Shown: positions 10,723 through 22,384 of the stretch, piece after piece | How the letters are laid out: each line of letters opens with the position of its first letter | Numbering within the stretch: the stretch's first letter is position 1 | Source of the DNA: Styela clava | Taxonomy: Eukaryota; Chordata; Ascidiacea; Stolidobranchia; Styelidae | Assembly: GCF_964204865.1 (NCBI RefSeq) | Contig: NC_135262.1 | Location: forward strand, 4,712,001 to 4,776,000 | Direction: 5' to 3' | DNA: 64,000 bases | Position numbers and translations under genes: made by a program | Notes under the pieces: generated by a model | What the model was told of the DNA's origin: nothing | Databases searched by the model: none | The model's input: the letters and a program-made list of their open reading frames with translations, nothing else

Positions 10723-12336
10723 TCAATACAGTGGGATTCTTACTGCAGTTGAAGCAGCAGACATAATCTCCATATCAGTCAAATCAGTCACTTTCTTCCA
10801 TCGATTATTATCAAGATCGTATTTTTCAATAGAATAAGAGTCAGATCCATCTCCAACAGCAAACAAGTTGTTGCTGACAACACAAAGGCTGAAATCATCT
10901 CTTGGAATTGTCATAGAAGCCACATTTGTCCAAGTATTATCATCTGAATTGAAGAATTCGGTACTTGATAGATTGGAATCATTCCACCCACCAGCAACAA
11001 ATATTCGATCATCATATACAGCTACCCCAGGAGCTCGTCTGACAACATTCATTGGTTTCACAGATGACCAAGATCCTACAGATGGGGAATGTTTATCAAC
11101 TTTTTCACCTCTTTTAATGCCTCCAATAACATAAATCTCATCTTTAAATGTAACTAATGCACTTTCACTGGGTTTGATATTAGAACACTCAACATTCTCC
11201 CACATGTTCTCATTATTGTATCGCTCCATTGTGTTATTCCCACAAACATAAATGAAGCTGTTATATACTGCAGCTCTAATATATTGTCCATGATCATTCA
11301 TCATACTCTCCATCTCAGTCCAACTTGATTCGGCTTCCCACACATTGACACGATAAACCTTTTTTTCTGGCAGAAGAACAATAACAAATTTCTCCGAATA
11401 AACTACAGTGTACTTGCATTTTGGCAGAAAATCAATGCAGTATTTCAACTGTGTCAATTTTCTTTCAATTGGTTGATACAAGTTCATACATTTGGAGTTC
11501 ATATCAAAAAGCAAAATGCCTCTGTGAATGAGAGGAGAGTGTAAAGGGACTGTAACTTTTAGATTTTGATGAGGTGATTTATCAGCCAAGTACAATAGTT
11601 TCATAAATTCTGCACAACTTGAGCAAAATGAATCATTCATAGCTAAATATGATCCATAACTGGTAGAAATTTTGCCAATGTTGAGCATCTTCACAATTTG
11701 TAAAAAATATTCAGCTCGAGACTCAGTATCAGCTTTAATCCATTGTAGCAGAATCTCGAGTTTGGAATCTTCCGAATATGATGACTTATCATGAGTCAGC
11801 AAAAACTCAACATAATTCCTATCAAGCCGATTAAATTCTTCTTCTTTTGCTATTGATCCAAGATAAATAACAGCATATTTATCACATGATTCTTCTAAAT
11901 CTTGTAGATTGAATTTTACTGCGAGTTGTCGGATAATGAAAAATGATTTTGGTCCTAGATTCCCTTCGAGAAAATCTGCGATCTTCTCACAAAGTCTTGA
12001 CAATTGCATGATATTTGCAACATGGAGTAGTTGTTCACTTTTGTCCAAAGTAATTGAAGCATTTCCAGTGTAAATGTAATCAATGCAAACTTTCACAGAA
12101 TCGACATTGACTTCCTTCATATCAACAATTCCTGTGTTGCTTTCCAAATTATCATGCGACAACATCGCATCAAAATAATCTGAACCAGCTGACATTACAT
12201 TCTTGTGAACTGGAAAGTCTTCGTTTCCAACTTTGATTATAAAATCAGAAAGTCGCTTTTCTTTCCTCATATCATCAAGTTTTTGCATCATCAAAGTATT
12301 GTGTTCATTATCTTGGATGCCAAAATCAGCAGCCAT
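10723..12336 (-). CDS. BTB-BACK-Kelch protein, intact copy 3
   Basis: This open frame encodes 537 residues: BTB (20-125), BACK (128-235), then kelch blades with FIYVCGN, EIYVIGG and RIFVAGG. The linker and first blade (about residues 265-330) carry a distinct version, with LYQPIERKLTQLKY and FLPKCKYT, shared only with the copy at 37995-39611; other copies have QVYCPxEETFNxLKQ there. The C-terminal blades return to the common type. It starts with the standard MAADFGIQDNEHN. Its acceptor-like sequence lies 46 nt upstream of the ATG and is weaker (CTTTAAAG). It is probably a cullin-3 substrate adaptor with an unknown target. Confidence 0.93.
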   Translation of the reverse strand: MAADFGIQDNEHNTLMMQKLDDMRKEKRLSDFIIKVGNEDFPVHKNVMSAGSDYFDAMLSHDNLESNTGIVDMKEVNVDSVKVCIDYIYTGNASITLDKSEQLLHVANIMQLSRLCEKIADFLEGNLGPKSFFIIRQLAVKFNLQDLEESCDKYAVIYLGSIAKEEEFNRLDRNYVEFLLTHDKSSYSEDSKLEILLQWIKADTESRAEYFLQIVKMLNIGKISTSYGSYLAMNDSFCSSCAEFMKLLYLADKSPHQNLKVTVPLHSPLIHRGILLFDMNSKCMNLYQPIERKLTQLKYCIDFLPKCKYTVVYSEKFVIVLLPEKKVYRVNVWEAESSWTEMESMMNDHGQYIRAAVYNSFIYVCGNNTMERYNNENMWENVECSNIKPSESALVTFKDEIYVIGGIKRGEKVDKHSPSVGSWSSVKPMNVVRRAPGVAVYDDRIFVAGGWNDSNLSSTEFFNSDDNTWTNVASMTIPRDDFSLCVVSNNLFAVGDGSDSYSIEKYDLDNNRWKKVTDLTDMEIMSAASTAVRIPLY

Positions 12337-12382
12337 GTTGAATATAATACAGTAAACTAGTATGATAAATTTAATCTTTTTT

Positions 12383-12394
12383 CTTTAAAGAAAT
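12383..12394 (-). promoter_or_regulatory. Candidate 3' splice site upstream of copy 3
   Basis: The minus strand reads TTTCTTTAAAG, with the AG at 12384-12383, 46 nt before the ATG. The base before the AG is A rather than C or T, making this the weakest of the set. Confidence 0.35.
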
Positions 12395-13239
12395 TTAATA
12401 TTGATCAAATAATTTTGCTTCTTTTATTCACTAAATTATAATATTTTCGTGTTTCGTACACTCATGTATACGAAATTGAAGAATATAAGAAATAAAGTTT
12501 TTGTGTTTTGATAAAATAAAAAACCAAGCAATAGCTCAAAAACAATGAATAAACCAAAAAACCTGCAGTTGCCATATAAAATGATACTTAAGCTCAAAAA
12601 CCAGAGGAAATAGAATAGCTGATTTTATTTACATTTATTTAAAATGGCAACGCTGATTACTCTGCGTGGGGTCGCAAGTTCCAATCCCAGGGATTGGAAT
12701 TCATATGCTATGTTTCAGGGATAGTTATGTGCGACAGGATTGCTGGACGAGAGGCCGTAGTTCGCCATATGGTTGAGCCGTTTTATCAACTTTCCTCTCC
12801 TAAAATGTGAATCCTAACCTAACCTTCTGTGATTCCTAACCATGTGAATCCAAACATGTTTTTTATTGGTCAGGTAATGTACTCAAATGTGTGATACCAA
12901 ATCTTACACAGAAAACAAGAGTGCAGATGGGACCACAACCACCAGTCAGTAACGTGAAGCACATAAAGACAGTGAGAAGTCCAGTAACCCTCTAACATAA
13001 AACCTGGTGTAACAAGTTCCAATAAAACCATAACTAAGACTTACATTGATATTGTTCTTCAATTTTGATCTGTACAGAATTTTGTAAAAAAACATGCTTA
13101 AGACATTGAAGTTTTAAGCATATAGTGGATTCAATAAACTACAAGTGCAATGCGCTTGCTATATAAAAAGAATAGAAACTCAGAACATATTATTTACACA
13201 TATTTAGATGAGAATATTTGTATTTCCTATAGAAAACAG
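12395..13239. repeat. Upstream flank of copy 3 with a SINE-like repeat
   Basis: No gene is seen. The part from about 12850 begins the region shared with copy B of the segmental duplication (about 51180 onward). Position 12990-12997 is the empty counterpart of the hAT insertion at 51255-52326. Confidence 0.5.
12640..12830 (+). mobile_element. SINE-like dispersed repeat, longest copy
   Basis: The body ('gacgag..cc.tagttcgccatatggttgagcc..ttttatc') recurs at about 17262-17390, 56102-56225 and 57622-57755. In this copy it is preceded by a tRNA-like head: 'agttccaatccc' resembles a polymerase III B box, and 'tggcaacgctg' upstream could be a weak A box. The tRNA origin is an inference from these two short matches. 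Confidence 0.35.
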
Positions 13240-13418
13240 GGCGCTCCAGTATGTGTACCAATATGGAGGTAACTAATTTTGTTCGACTACTTTACATCAA
13301 GTTGTGTAATGGAACTGAAGCCTATGGGAAGGGAAGGGGGTATATTCACTTGGCTAACACAGACAGTCCCCGAAATTATGGCCTAACCCTAACCTGGTAC
13401 ACATACTACAGGAGTACC
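13240..13418 (+). mobile_element. hAT MITE, GGTACTCC family, complete copy
   Basis: The terminal inverted repeats are GGCGCTCC..TATGTGTACC on the left and GGTACACATACTACAGGAGT ending in ACC on the right. It is flanked by the perfect 8-bp direct repeat GAAAACAG (13232-13239 and 13419-13426), as expected for hAT. The homologous stretch in copy B (about 52530-52550, 'aaaaacaggtt') lacks the element. It is non-coding, despite a 64-codon frame running across it. Confidence 0.75.
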
Positions 13419-13426
13419 GAAAACAG

Positions 13427-14587
13427 GTTACCTAGCCACTTTTAGTCATGTTACAGAATTGAAAGATGCCATGAAAATGGCTCAAACAATAAGAAAATAC
13501 CATAAGTCAATTCAATAAACCAGTGACTCAGACGTACAGTACCGCAAGCCTAATCTGATGAAAGATTGATTACCTTGTACTGTACAACTACAAGGTCGAC
13601 CGAATACTGCAAAAGTGGCTGATTAGCACCCTTTTGACGTACAGGGCTTACACATAATGAATTGTACCAAATATTTGCTGTTAGTGGAAAACAACGAAGC
13701 AAACAACCCCCTCCCCCAAGACCCCCCCCAGTACATAGGCTACCTGTACGCTACACAGCAATGAGAACATGCTAATTGGTTCGTGTATTATGTATTATGC
13801 TGGCTGGCTGAACGCCAAAACGGGACTTTTGATCGACCGGTCAGGGCGCCGGGACAAGACGTTGAAAAGCGGGACAGTCCCGCCTAAAACAGGGCTAATT
13901 TAGTAAGCCTACATAAAGCATATCAATGAGTCCTCTGATGCTGAGTTGCTCCCTTTTGAAAATTTTGTTCGTTAACTTTGTGGCCACCTTTGACAGAGTA
14001 TTTGCCCCGGGATTGAAGCTTCCACTAAGATTATTACTGCAACTAGCAAGGAGGGAGTGCGGTTATTGCAGATAAGGGATACTAGAAGTCATCAGCAGTT
14101 TGGCGTGTGATGACAATGTTTGAATAATTTTAGGGGGTCGAATGATTCAAGATTGTGTGATTTATCCGGGCCCTACTAGTAAATCGGGTTAGTTGTTTTA
14201 TAGGCAGTTTTATACTGTACATGTTATGGCTGTAGTATAAAAAGGTATCACTGGGTGTTGGCATAATAAAGTTTTCTTCAGTTTAACAATGTCTTACTAC
14301 TCCATTCTAGAATAACAAGATTTGAGGAAATAATTGGGCATTAATATCATACAATTCTTTATGTGGTTCACCTGAATGTTATTATAACAAAAATTCGTTA
14401 CTGTAATGTGCAGATAGCAATTATAATCGAGCTAAGATCCTTGCACAAATATATAAGGGTTAAAATAATTGAACAAATAGTTTCCATAAAATACAATGAA
14501 GTTCTACAGAAAAAAAAGTTTTATCAACGAGCAAGTGCAACATATTGTAACAACTCTTATTAAAAGTCAGGGATAAATGAAAGTATG
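13427..14587. repeat. Segmental duplication copy A, non-coding part
   Basis: No gene is seen. Blocks around 13970-14140 and 14360-14580 match about 53260-53430 and 53450-53830 in copy B. C-runs and a short GC-richer patch (13700-13900) have no recognisable function. Confidence 0.5.
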
Positions 14588-14804
14588 GTACTCTCGTAGT
14601 ATGTGTACCAGGTTATAGTTAGGGCATAATTCCTTTATGTTTCTCCTTATTTTAGTTCTATTACGAGTTCGGGTACTGTCTGTGTTAGACAAGTGAATAT
14701 ACATACCCCCTGTCCATAGGTTTCAGTCTCTTTAAACAACTTGATGTAAAATAGGCGAACAAAATTAGTTACCTCCATATTGGTACACATACTTCTGGAG
14801 CGCC
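14588..14804 (-). mobile_element. hAT MITE, GGTACTCC family, complete copy
   Basis: It is bounded by GGTACTCTCGTAGTATGTG and GTACACATACTTCTGGAGCG (then CC), in the orientation opposite to the copy at 13240-13418. It has a perfect 8-bp target duplication, AAAAGTAT (14580-14587 and 14805-14812). Copy B has an uninterrupted 'aaaagtatttccc' at about 53826, so it inserted after the duplication. Confidence 0.75.
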
Positions 14805-15025
14805 AAAAGTATTTACCCACTGCTTGCACATGGTACATAAAATCATATTGACCATGGTGACCAAACACCTTACAATATTAGCTTTGATTTTTGTTTTTTT
14901 TGCATGGAAGTAAAAGGGCACAATTACACACATGGCCTACCATTTGTATCAACTTTTAATAATAACGTGTAGGTATTATATCAATTCCTATTGAATCCAA
15001 TAAGTTCTCACCCACTGCATTCACA

Positions 15026-16582
15026 TTAAACTGGCATTGTGATAGCTACAGTGGCCGCAGACATGATAGTTATATCTGGAAAATCAATTTTATCCCACAA
15101 GTTCAAATCAAAATTATACTTTTCTGCAGAATGTGATGTTCCTTTATCCCCTACCGCACATAATTCATTACCAATAACAGACAGCCTGACTTCGTCTCGT
15201 GGAATTCTCATACAGGCTAAATTAGTCCAGGTATCACTGTGTGGGCTGAAATATTCCAAACTAGACAATGATGTGCCTCTTAGGTAACCGAGCTGTATTC
15301 ATTGAACTGACCGTTGACCAAGAATTATCATGAGGTGAATATTTTTTAACGTGTTTCATTCTTTCTCCTTTATCAATACCTCCAATAATATAAATAAAGT
15401 CGTCTAACTCAACTACAGCGCAATCAACAATTCTCTTATTATCACATTTCACTTGCTTCCAGGTATTTTCAAGATGATTGTAACGCTCCATCACATTATT
15501 TCCAACAACAAAAATAGAATTTTTATATACTGTAGCAGATAACCTGTTGCCATGCTCTAAAATCATTTCTTTCATCTCAATCCAAGTAGAGTGTTCTTCA
15601 TGTATATTGATGCGATAAACTTTCTTATTTCCAAACATAAGATATAAATATTCTTTCAAAACAACTGCAGTATATGACCCCGTAATCATCTGATCATTTA
15701 GTAGTCTCAACTTGGTCATTTGATTTTGATTCAGTTCAAAAACTTGAAGAAAATTTGTCGATTTGTCGAAAATAAGTAATGCAATTGTCATTGTTGAATA
15801 TTCAGCAACTGTCACAGGTGACTCTTTCACTCCGAAGGTATCAGCCATTGATAGCAAGAAAGTATTCATGCAATATGCAGATTCTTTACAAATTTGATTG
15901 TTTAGCTAAATAGTGTATGTATTTGGGAGTTATCTTATTAATATTAACACAATGCAACATTTCTGTTAAATGTTTTTGACGATTTTCAACATCAGTTTCA
16001 ATCCACTGCAGAAGAACAGCAAGTTTTGCATCTTCAGAATATTCAACAATATTTATTCCCACAAGTAATGAAACATACTTCATATCAAGGCTTTTGAATT
16101 CTTCTTCATTTGCAATTGCACCAAGACTTTGAAAAGCAAAAATATCACAGATTTGCTCTAGGCTTTGAATATTGAATTTCAATGCTATTTCTCGGATTCT
16201 GAAAAATATCTTGGGATCCAATTCAGTTTCAAAAAACTCAGCTATCTTATCACAAAGTACTGATAACTGCATCAAAGTTGCAACATGGAATAGTCGTTCA
16301 CTTTTTTCCAAAGTAAGTGAAGCTTTTCCAGTGTAAATGTAATTGATGCAAACTTTACAGATTCCTCATTCACATCCTTCATTTCAACTATTTACTCTAT
16401 TACTACTTTCCAATGTATCGTGTGAAAACATGGCACCAAATAATCTGACGGGAAACTCGCGTCGTGAAACTCCTCTTCTCCCACTTTTATGATAAAATCA
16501 CATGACTGTTTTTCCTTAAATCAAGTCTTTCAATCATTCTGGCGTTGTGTTTAATAATATCAATGCCCAAATCACATTCCAT
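15026..16582 (-). pseudogene. BTB-BACK-Kelch pseudogene, divergent subfamily (copy A)
   Basis: This is a recognisable full-length relative (MECDLGI-type start at 16580-16582, BTB, BACK, kelch blades) broken by several lesions. The BTB region 16330-16580 has multiple small deletions relative to its twin at 53851-55447. A 2-base loss near 15896 ends the BACK frame. About 50 bases covering one kelch blade are missing near 15283-15290, so ARQTP.. becomes a premature stop. Surviving frames are 15886-16311, 15261-15869 and 15026-15268. The subfamily differs clearly from the main array. It lies in copy A of the segmental duplication. Confidence 0.85.
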
Positions 16583-16971
16583 TTTTATTGCCTATATATG
16601 AATTGACTGCAAGATTTTAATTTCTAAATATTTCGATAAAATATGTTTATTTTACACAAAGGATCAGGGAGACTGGGAATAGGTATTGTCAAATTACCAG
16701 TGACGCTAAATGAAGTAAAGTGCAATTTATTTATATTCCAAATGATCACTTTTACTTTATACTGATAAAAGAAGGTAGCCTACTGAGATTATTATCAAAA
16801 GTCAAATTTAGTTGAACGATTTTTATAAAATTGTTGGTCAGACTATTTAATGTGCCATAATCAGTTATTGCAGGACATTTGCAACTTATTTAAATAACTA
16901 CATCTGAACAAGCTGAAATTCCCGAGCTTTACTAAGAAGTAGGTGCATAATCTCATTTTCATTTGAAAAAT

Positions 16972-17170
16972 GGTACTCCCGTAGTATGTGTACCAGGTAA
17001 GGCCATAATTTTATTCCGATTTTCCTTATTTCATTTCTTATTACAAGTTCGGGGACCGTATGTGTTAGCCAAGTGAATATCCCCCTTTCCCATAGGTTTC
17101 AGTCCCTTTACATAACTTGATGTAAAATAGGCAAATAAAATTAGTTACTTTCATATTGGTACACATACAC
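16972..17170 (-). mobile_element. hAT MITE, GGTACTCC family, shared by both duplication copies
   Basis: It starts GGTACTCCCGTAGTATGTG and ends at 'ttggtacacatacacatac', where the outer right terminus is lost. The same truncated copy is at 55811-56012, so it was present before the duplication. Confidence 0.6.
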
Positions 17171-17261
17171 ATACAAAATACACAGCTCTATATCAACCAA
17201 TATCTTTTCTTATTTCAACAACTAATATATAACATCGAGTCCATGCTTCCGAAAACAAATA

Positions 17262-17390
17262 ACAGGCTAACTAATCCCATACCTGTCATGGACTGGTAAC
17301 CGGACGAGAAACTGTGATTCGCCATATGGTTAAGACGTCTTATCTTTTCTCAAGGATAAATATGTAAATCCTATCTGAAACCTATAACAG
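17262..17390 (+). mobile_element. SINE-like dispersed repeat
   Basis: It contains 'ctaactaatcccatacc', 'actggtaaccggacgag' and 'gattcgccatatggttaag', shared with 12640-12830, 56102-56225 and 57622-57755. It is also present in copy B at the same place. Confidence 0.4.
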
Positions 17391-19165
17391 TACGGCACAC
17401 TATACAGATCGAGAGACATGTTCTCGTTTTAGAGAATCCCATTTGGCCAATGAACAAACACCCCTCTTTGGGGGGACGTCTGGCCCCTCTGGACATTGTT
17501 GTCTCTCAATATCTGTGAAAAACAGTAAAATGAAAATGCGCAAAAAACTACAAAGGAGCGCAATCTAAAAATGTCATCATTGAATTCCTTAAAAAAAAAA
17601 AATTTACAAAAAAAATAAATTTTTACCCTGGCATTCGAGAGTTTTTAGCAAAAATCGTAATTTTGTTCACGTGACGGCCGCGATTAATTTAGATTATTAT
17701 CGAAATAACATGGTGCGATATGAGGCATCTGCCGTCGTGCTCCCCTCATTTTTGAGACACATGCAGTGTTTGTTTTATTGAATCAAATGATGGGACATTC
17801 TTGGAATTTGGATAGTGTGCCCTACTGAATATAGTTTTTATGTGCAATATGTTTCAAGTTGAAATATTCAATACCGATGCTCCTCTGATTGGACTAAAAT
17901 AAACCCAGATGTTTTAGCTGAGGTTCGTAGTATCTTTTACCGATTACCAAATGTCCAAGTATGTGTTTGATCCACATCAATTTATACAAATCCATATTGT
18001 AAATATTAAACTCCTATACAAATGACTGTATTGCTTTGTTTTAAATATAAAATTGTGCGGGTCTAGTGTAGTTTCGTACCTCAAGTACACAGAAGTACTT
18101 GGGGTACAAAACCACGCGAGACACAATTGTGCTACCATTCCAATGAAATTGAAATAAAATCCAAGTATCAAAGTTAGATAATATACCGTACCCCTGAGGC
18201 CCTGAACTTTAACAATGATAGGAAATCAAATTTTGAATTTCACTAAATCAGGGAAACAGATTAACTTATCAGGCCCCATCCAGTCATGTCCAATTCAATG
18301 AATTCAAAACTTGACCCAACTTCTAAAAATGACCCAGAACTGGTACGGTACCTGAAATATCTACTTTCAATTAAAGCATAGATCAAATGCTTGAATAGAA
18401 GCTATCCCTGTCCGGTCGTGTCTGCCATTACAAAACTGGCAATTGCAGCCGACATTACTGCTCTGATAACTAAACTACGCTAACTTCTGCTTTTGCTGCA
18501 TCATCGATATGTTTACACAGTTACGCATGAATGACGTGGGGCGTGGCTTAAGACTGTTTCCAAGACAACGACTTCCGCAACAATGCCTCATCAGCAAGAA
18601 GTCATCGACATCGAGTTTTAGCAACCGCTCAAACGATTTTATCCCGTATACACGTTTTTGAGCGTAGTGGTAAGCATTAGATCGTTTTACTTATCGATCT
18701 TAATCGGTATGTTATAGTATGTTGATAGGTATTTGTCTGTTTGTTTGTCTGTCAGATACACGCGATATCTCACCAAAGCGAGGTTGAATCTGATTCATCA
18801 TATTTCGGACCAGAAGCCTATTGGTTTTGGATGAATTATGTCGTATAATTAGCGAGTTATTAATTAATTAGTGATGGGACACGCGGTGTCGCTATCGAGT
18901 CAAAGCAAAGGATACACGTCGCTAAATCGATAAGTCGGCGGTCTCCGATCGCTATCTCGTTTATAGATTTGCTAGCTATTTGTCAGTTTTTTGTTACTGA
19001 AATTGAGATTTAAATTGAATACTGCTCATTTTGTTTAACCGTTTTTATTTAGTCTATCTGCAGTAATCAAAAATCATCCCCGATGAAGTAGCGACAAAAA
19101 TGGCTAAAATTCGCTATAGTAGTTTCAAATGAAAGGTGGTTAAGTATTTTGAATCAAAACAAAAA

Positions 19166-20843
19166 CAACATAACAACAAAACGATCGTTATGTTCACTAC
19201 GTGTCCAATAAGTTTGAACTTGCCATTAGTTGGAAAAGATTAACCCGAGCATGTATGGTGTTGGAGGGCTTTCAACTGATCATGCATTTACGAAACCTTC
19301 GATATTATGACTCAGTCAGTAGTTTATTTTTCACCAAAATGAAAAATGAACATTTACTTGATGCAAACAAAAACTAGTGGGAAAGACATGAAAATGGCAT
19401 TTCATGGTGGAGAGTGACACCAAAAAACAATATTGGTTATCGAGCAGCGACACCCTTGATAAATGTCTATCTTTGATAAAGGTAGAATATAAAGAAGTCG
19501 AATAAATATATGCAATTGAAAGAATGAATGTCCAAAAACCAAAACCGTTACAAAAAAGGGACCCAAAAATCGTCATATATTCAATGACATTCTTGTTTTT
19601 TGTGTACAGGTCACCTTCGTTTCAGGAATGTTCGGTTGAAAAACGAAAGAGAAGTACCCTTGAAATTCGCACTGCTTTCTCGTCCTGCCTTTTCCAAATT
19701 ATGACCATGTTTTTTGCAGTCACTTTTGAAAACAAGCATCATGTCATGATCTTCCGTTCCATCGAACGTCTTGTAAGTATACATAGAATGTGGGGCATTT
19801 GAATGATTCTCTAGTTATATGCCACGGGCTTACATATTTTCTCTACGCAATGTACAAGAGGGATACTGCGCCTCAAACGACGCAAGCTTGCTTTGGAAAT
19901 TCTTTATTTTTCCAAACCTCCACTTGGTAAGTCAGACCATGGTATTTTGAATTCCATGTTAAGTTATAAACAAGCATCATAGCATGCCATGATTTACCTA
20001 TCAACCAAACCTCTTGTGTTTATACAAGAGAATACAGGGAATTATTTCAGTGCTATGTCTCGGGCACTGCGCTTCAGAGATCGCGAACTGGATTCACCTG
20101 ATACAGACGAGTTTATTTCTCGTCAACAAGTGCCCGTGCCATCAACCAGATGTAACCCCTTTCTCACTTTCTGTGCCGTGATATTCTGCGAGTGTGCTGT
20201 GGCGTCCGCGAACGAAATAGATCTTTCAAATGCTTTCAGCGCAATGCATTTTTCAAAAACAAGCAATTATTCTTGGAATCTAGAAATGTAGAAAAAACTC
20301 GATGCAACAAAAAATAAATACGCGAAGTCAACAAAGGATTGTATTGCTGCACAGAAAATTGGATTCCGTACCTTTGGGGAAATAAATGGCGGGATGGTCC
20401 AAACCCACACCCGCAGTCTGCATGGGGCCCGCAGTAACATTATCTGTTCTTGACCAGTTGCCCCCATATTGCTGCCCTTTTTACCTATTCATGGCAGTAT
20501 TGTGACCCGGAACAATACAAAAATTATTTTATGGCCCTCGAAGCCGACAACCTTGGACCACACTGAATTAAACAAAAATGTATCAAACAACGGCAAGTTT
20601 GCAATTATTCCTCATCGAATTTATTAATAAGCCCGAAATTACATATATCCAGCAATTTTTCTTAGGTTTGATTCGTATCGAAATGATCTTACGATTTCAA
20701 ATGGCCAAGCCTAGCCCCATGACTGTATATATATATATATATATACCTTAGCTCTAATCGTTCTTCATAATTGTCCCCGATGTTAATTATCTATAAACTA
20801 CAGGATGTTAAAAAAGTTACGCAAACTTAAGGTAAAATTTTTC
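19166..20843. other. Gene-poor stretch, nothing recognised
   Basis: Several short frames occur (19524-19802, 19989-20291 plus; 19331-19576, 20267-20467 minus), but none shows a domain, motif or homology inside the window. Near 19440 there is a minus-strand copy of the motif GGTGTCGCTGCTCGAT, also found in LINE tails at 45.7 and 59.5 kb. A short (AT)n run lies at 20728-20746. Confidence 0.5.
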
Positions 20844-21072
20844 GGTACTCCCGAAGTATGTGAACCAAGATGGCAGACACCGGAACGTAGTATATATGTG
20901 TAACAGGTTAGGGTTAGGACATAATTTTCCCTATTTTAGTTCTATTACGAGTTCGGGGACTAGCCAAGTGACTCCTACAGTATTGGTACCCGAAATTATG
21001 GTCAAACCCTAACCTTGTACACATACTATGTTCCGGTGTCCGCAATCTTGGTTCACATACCTCGGGAGTAGC
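20844..21072 (+). mobile_element. hAT MITE, GGTACTCC family
   Basis: It runs from GGTACTCCCGAAGTATGTG to ATACCTCGGGAGTAGC, with an imperfect 8-bp flanking repeat (aatttttc/gaattttc). The subterminal 'gacaccggaacgtagta' and its inverted partner 'actatgttccggtgtcc' make this copy more palindromic than the others. Confidence 0.6.
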
Positions 21073-22384
21073 GAATTTTCGTCATGGCAACGGTAAAAAA
21101 AGTAACTGTCAAAAAGCTTCAGTCGTGAAATGTTTGAATGGCATTTCACAGTAACTCAATATTGTTAAAAGGTGTCAGTCGTTAAATATGTTTTAAGTAG
21201 CATTTCATCTCAACTTCTGTTACTTTTTTTCCACCATGTATACATATATATAATTATTAAACAAATGTTCGTGTGAACGCTTCCCAAAACTTCGAAAATT
21301 GCGTTGTTGCTCCAGCTTTCAAAAACTGCGGCGCGCCGACCCCGGCAAAAGTACAATCCCTCCAGTTTCCTGTCAAGAAAAATTTTTCATAGATAATTGG
21401 ATAGCAATATGAGGTAAACGCATTTCAGCATTTATAATGAAACAAGCTATGTCTTGATACAGATTACTTGCTGATTGATATATTTCCGGCAAAAACACTT
21501 CACGGAAAACTACGAATTATTAATTAATTATTCATTTAAAGTTTTTGCGTTCGGAATGATTTGAAAATTTGAATTTTCAGTGCAATCGCGTTCTTCGAAG
21601 CCAAGGGCCCAGAACATGACACGAAAGAATTATCTGTCCTCTGTTTTATAATCCCAAGATGTTTGGTCCATTCTTTAAAAGTAAAAGATCTTATAAAGAC
21701 ATTCCAGATGCCATTTTTCCGCTACGTATACAACAATTCTACCATTCACCACTGAAATTATTTACAGACTAGTTTGGGAAATGCCGATTCAGCTGCAGGA
21801 GTAATTAATTTCAGATGGAAGCTTTGTTTCTTTCTGGGCTCCTGGCGTTTTTGCCCCCAAAATTTTGAGCAACAGCAAAACACGGATTTTTTTCACTGTT
21901 CAATCTTGGCGAGCTCCCATTCTCCAGATCGTATGTACAAAAGCTGATTTAAAATGCACGGCAATCAATTAAGTAGCAGCACCCACAAAACGTGAAGACT
22001 CACAAGCAATACAAGCTCTTGGTATATTAGCTAGTAACTTTTGCTTTCGAGTGGCAATTCCCTTTCACACAGGATTCGATACACTAAACTTGCTAAAGTC
22101 TTAATTATTTCAAAACTTCCCCCTCTGTCTACTTTCCGACACAAAGTATACCGCACTATCACCCTTCAATGTGTCTGTCCTACAATGGTGTAGGCCTACA
22201 CAAAGAGATGAATATATTTTAGCATTTCTTATAATTTCACTTGTCTGTTTTTGTTAATTCCTAAGTTCATGCATCTGAGGTTCAACCTTTTTTACTGCGA
22301 CATCCCGCCCTATATAATATATATATATATGTTTTGCCCGAATATAATAATAATATAACCATGATAGATGCTTGAACACCTATT
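21073..22384. other. Gene-poor stretch, nothing recognised
   Basis: No coding region, RNA gene or complete repeat could be supported here. Confidence 0.4.

Larger units (their letters stand above)
16583..19165. repeat. Segmental duplication copy A, upstream part
   Basis: No gene is seen. The stretch matches 55448-59306 almost continuously once insertions are removed: copy B has extra elements at 56920-57251, 57277-57448, 57622-57755 and 58070-59011, and copy A has about 270 extra bases near 18690-18965 with a GTTTGTCTGT-type simple run. Homology ends at about 19165, where copy B runs into the LINE-2 tail. Confidence 0.7.

Noticed and set aside
15026-15869. Separate small genes for the open pieces of the kelch pseudogenes
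   Set aside because: Each piece covers only part of a domain and they line up in order with one full-length gene, so they are fragments of one pseudogene.
19524-20291. Two plus-strand frames of 92 and 100 codons
   Set aside because: No domain, repeat or within-window homology, unremarkable composition, and random frames of this length are expected in DNA of this composition.
20728-20746. AT dinucleotide runs (also near 22314 and 41797) as functional sites
   Set aside because: Short simple repeats of this kind are expected in AT-rich DNA and show no conserved placement.
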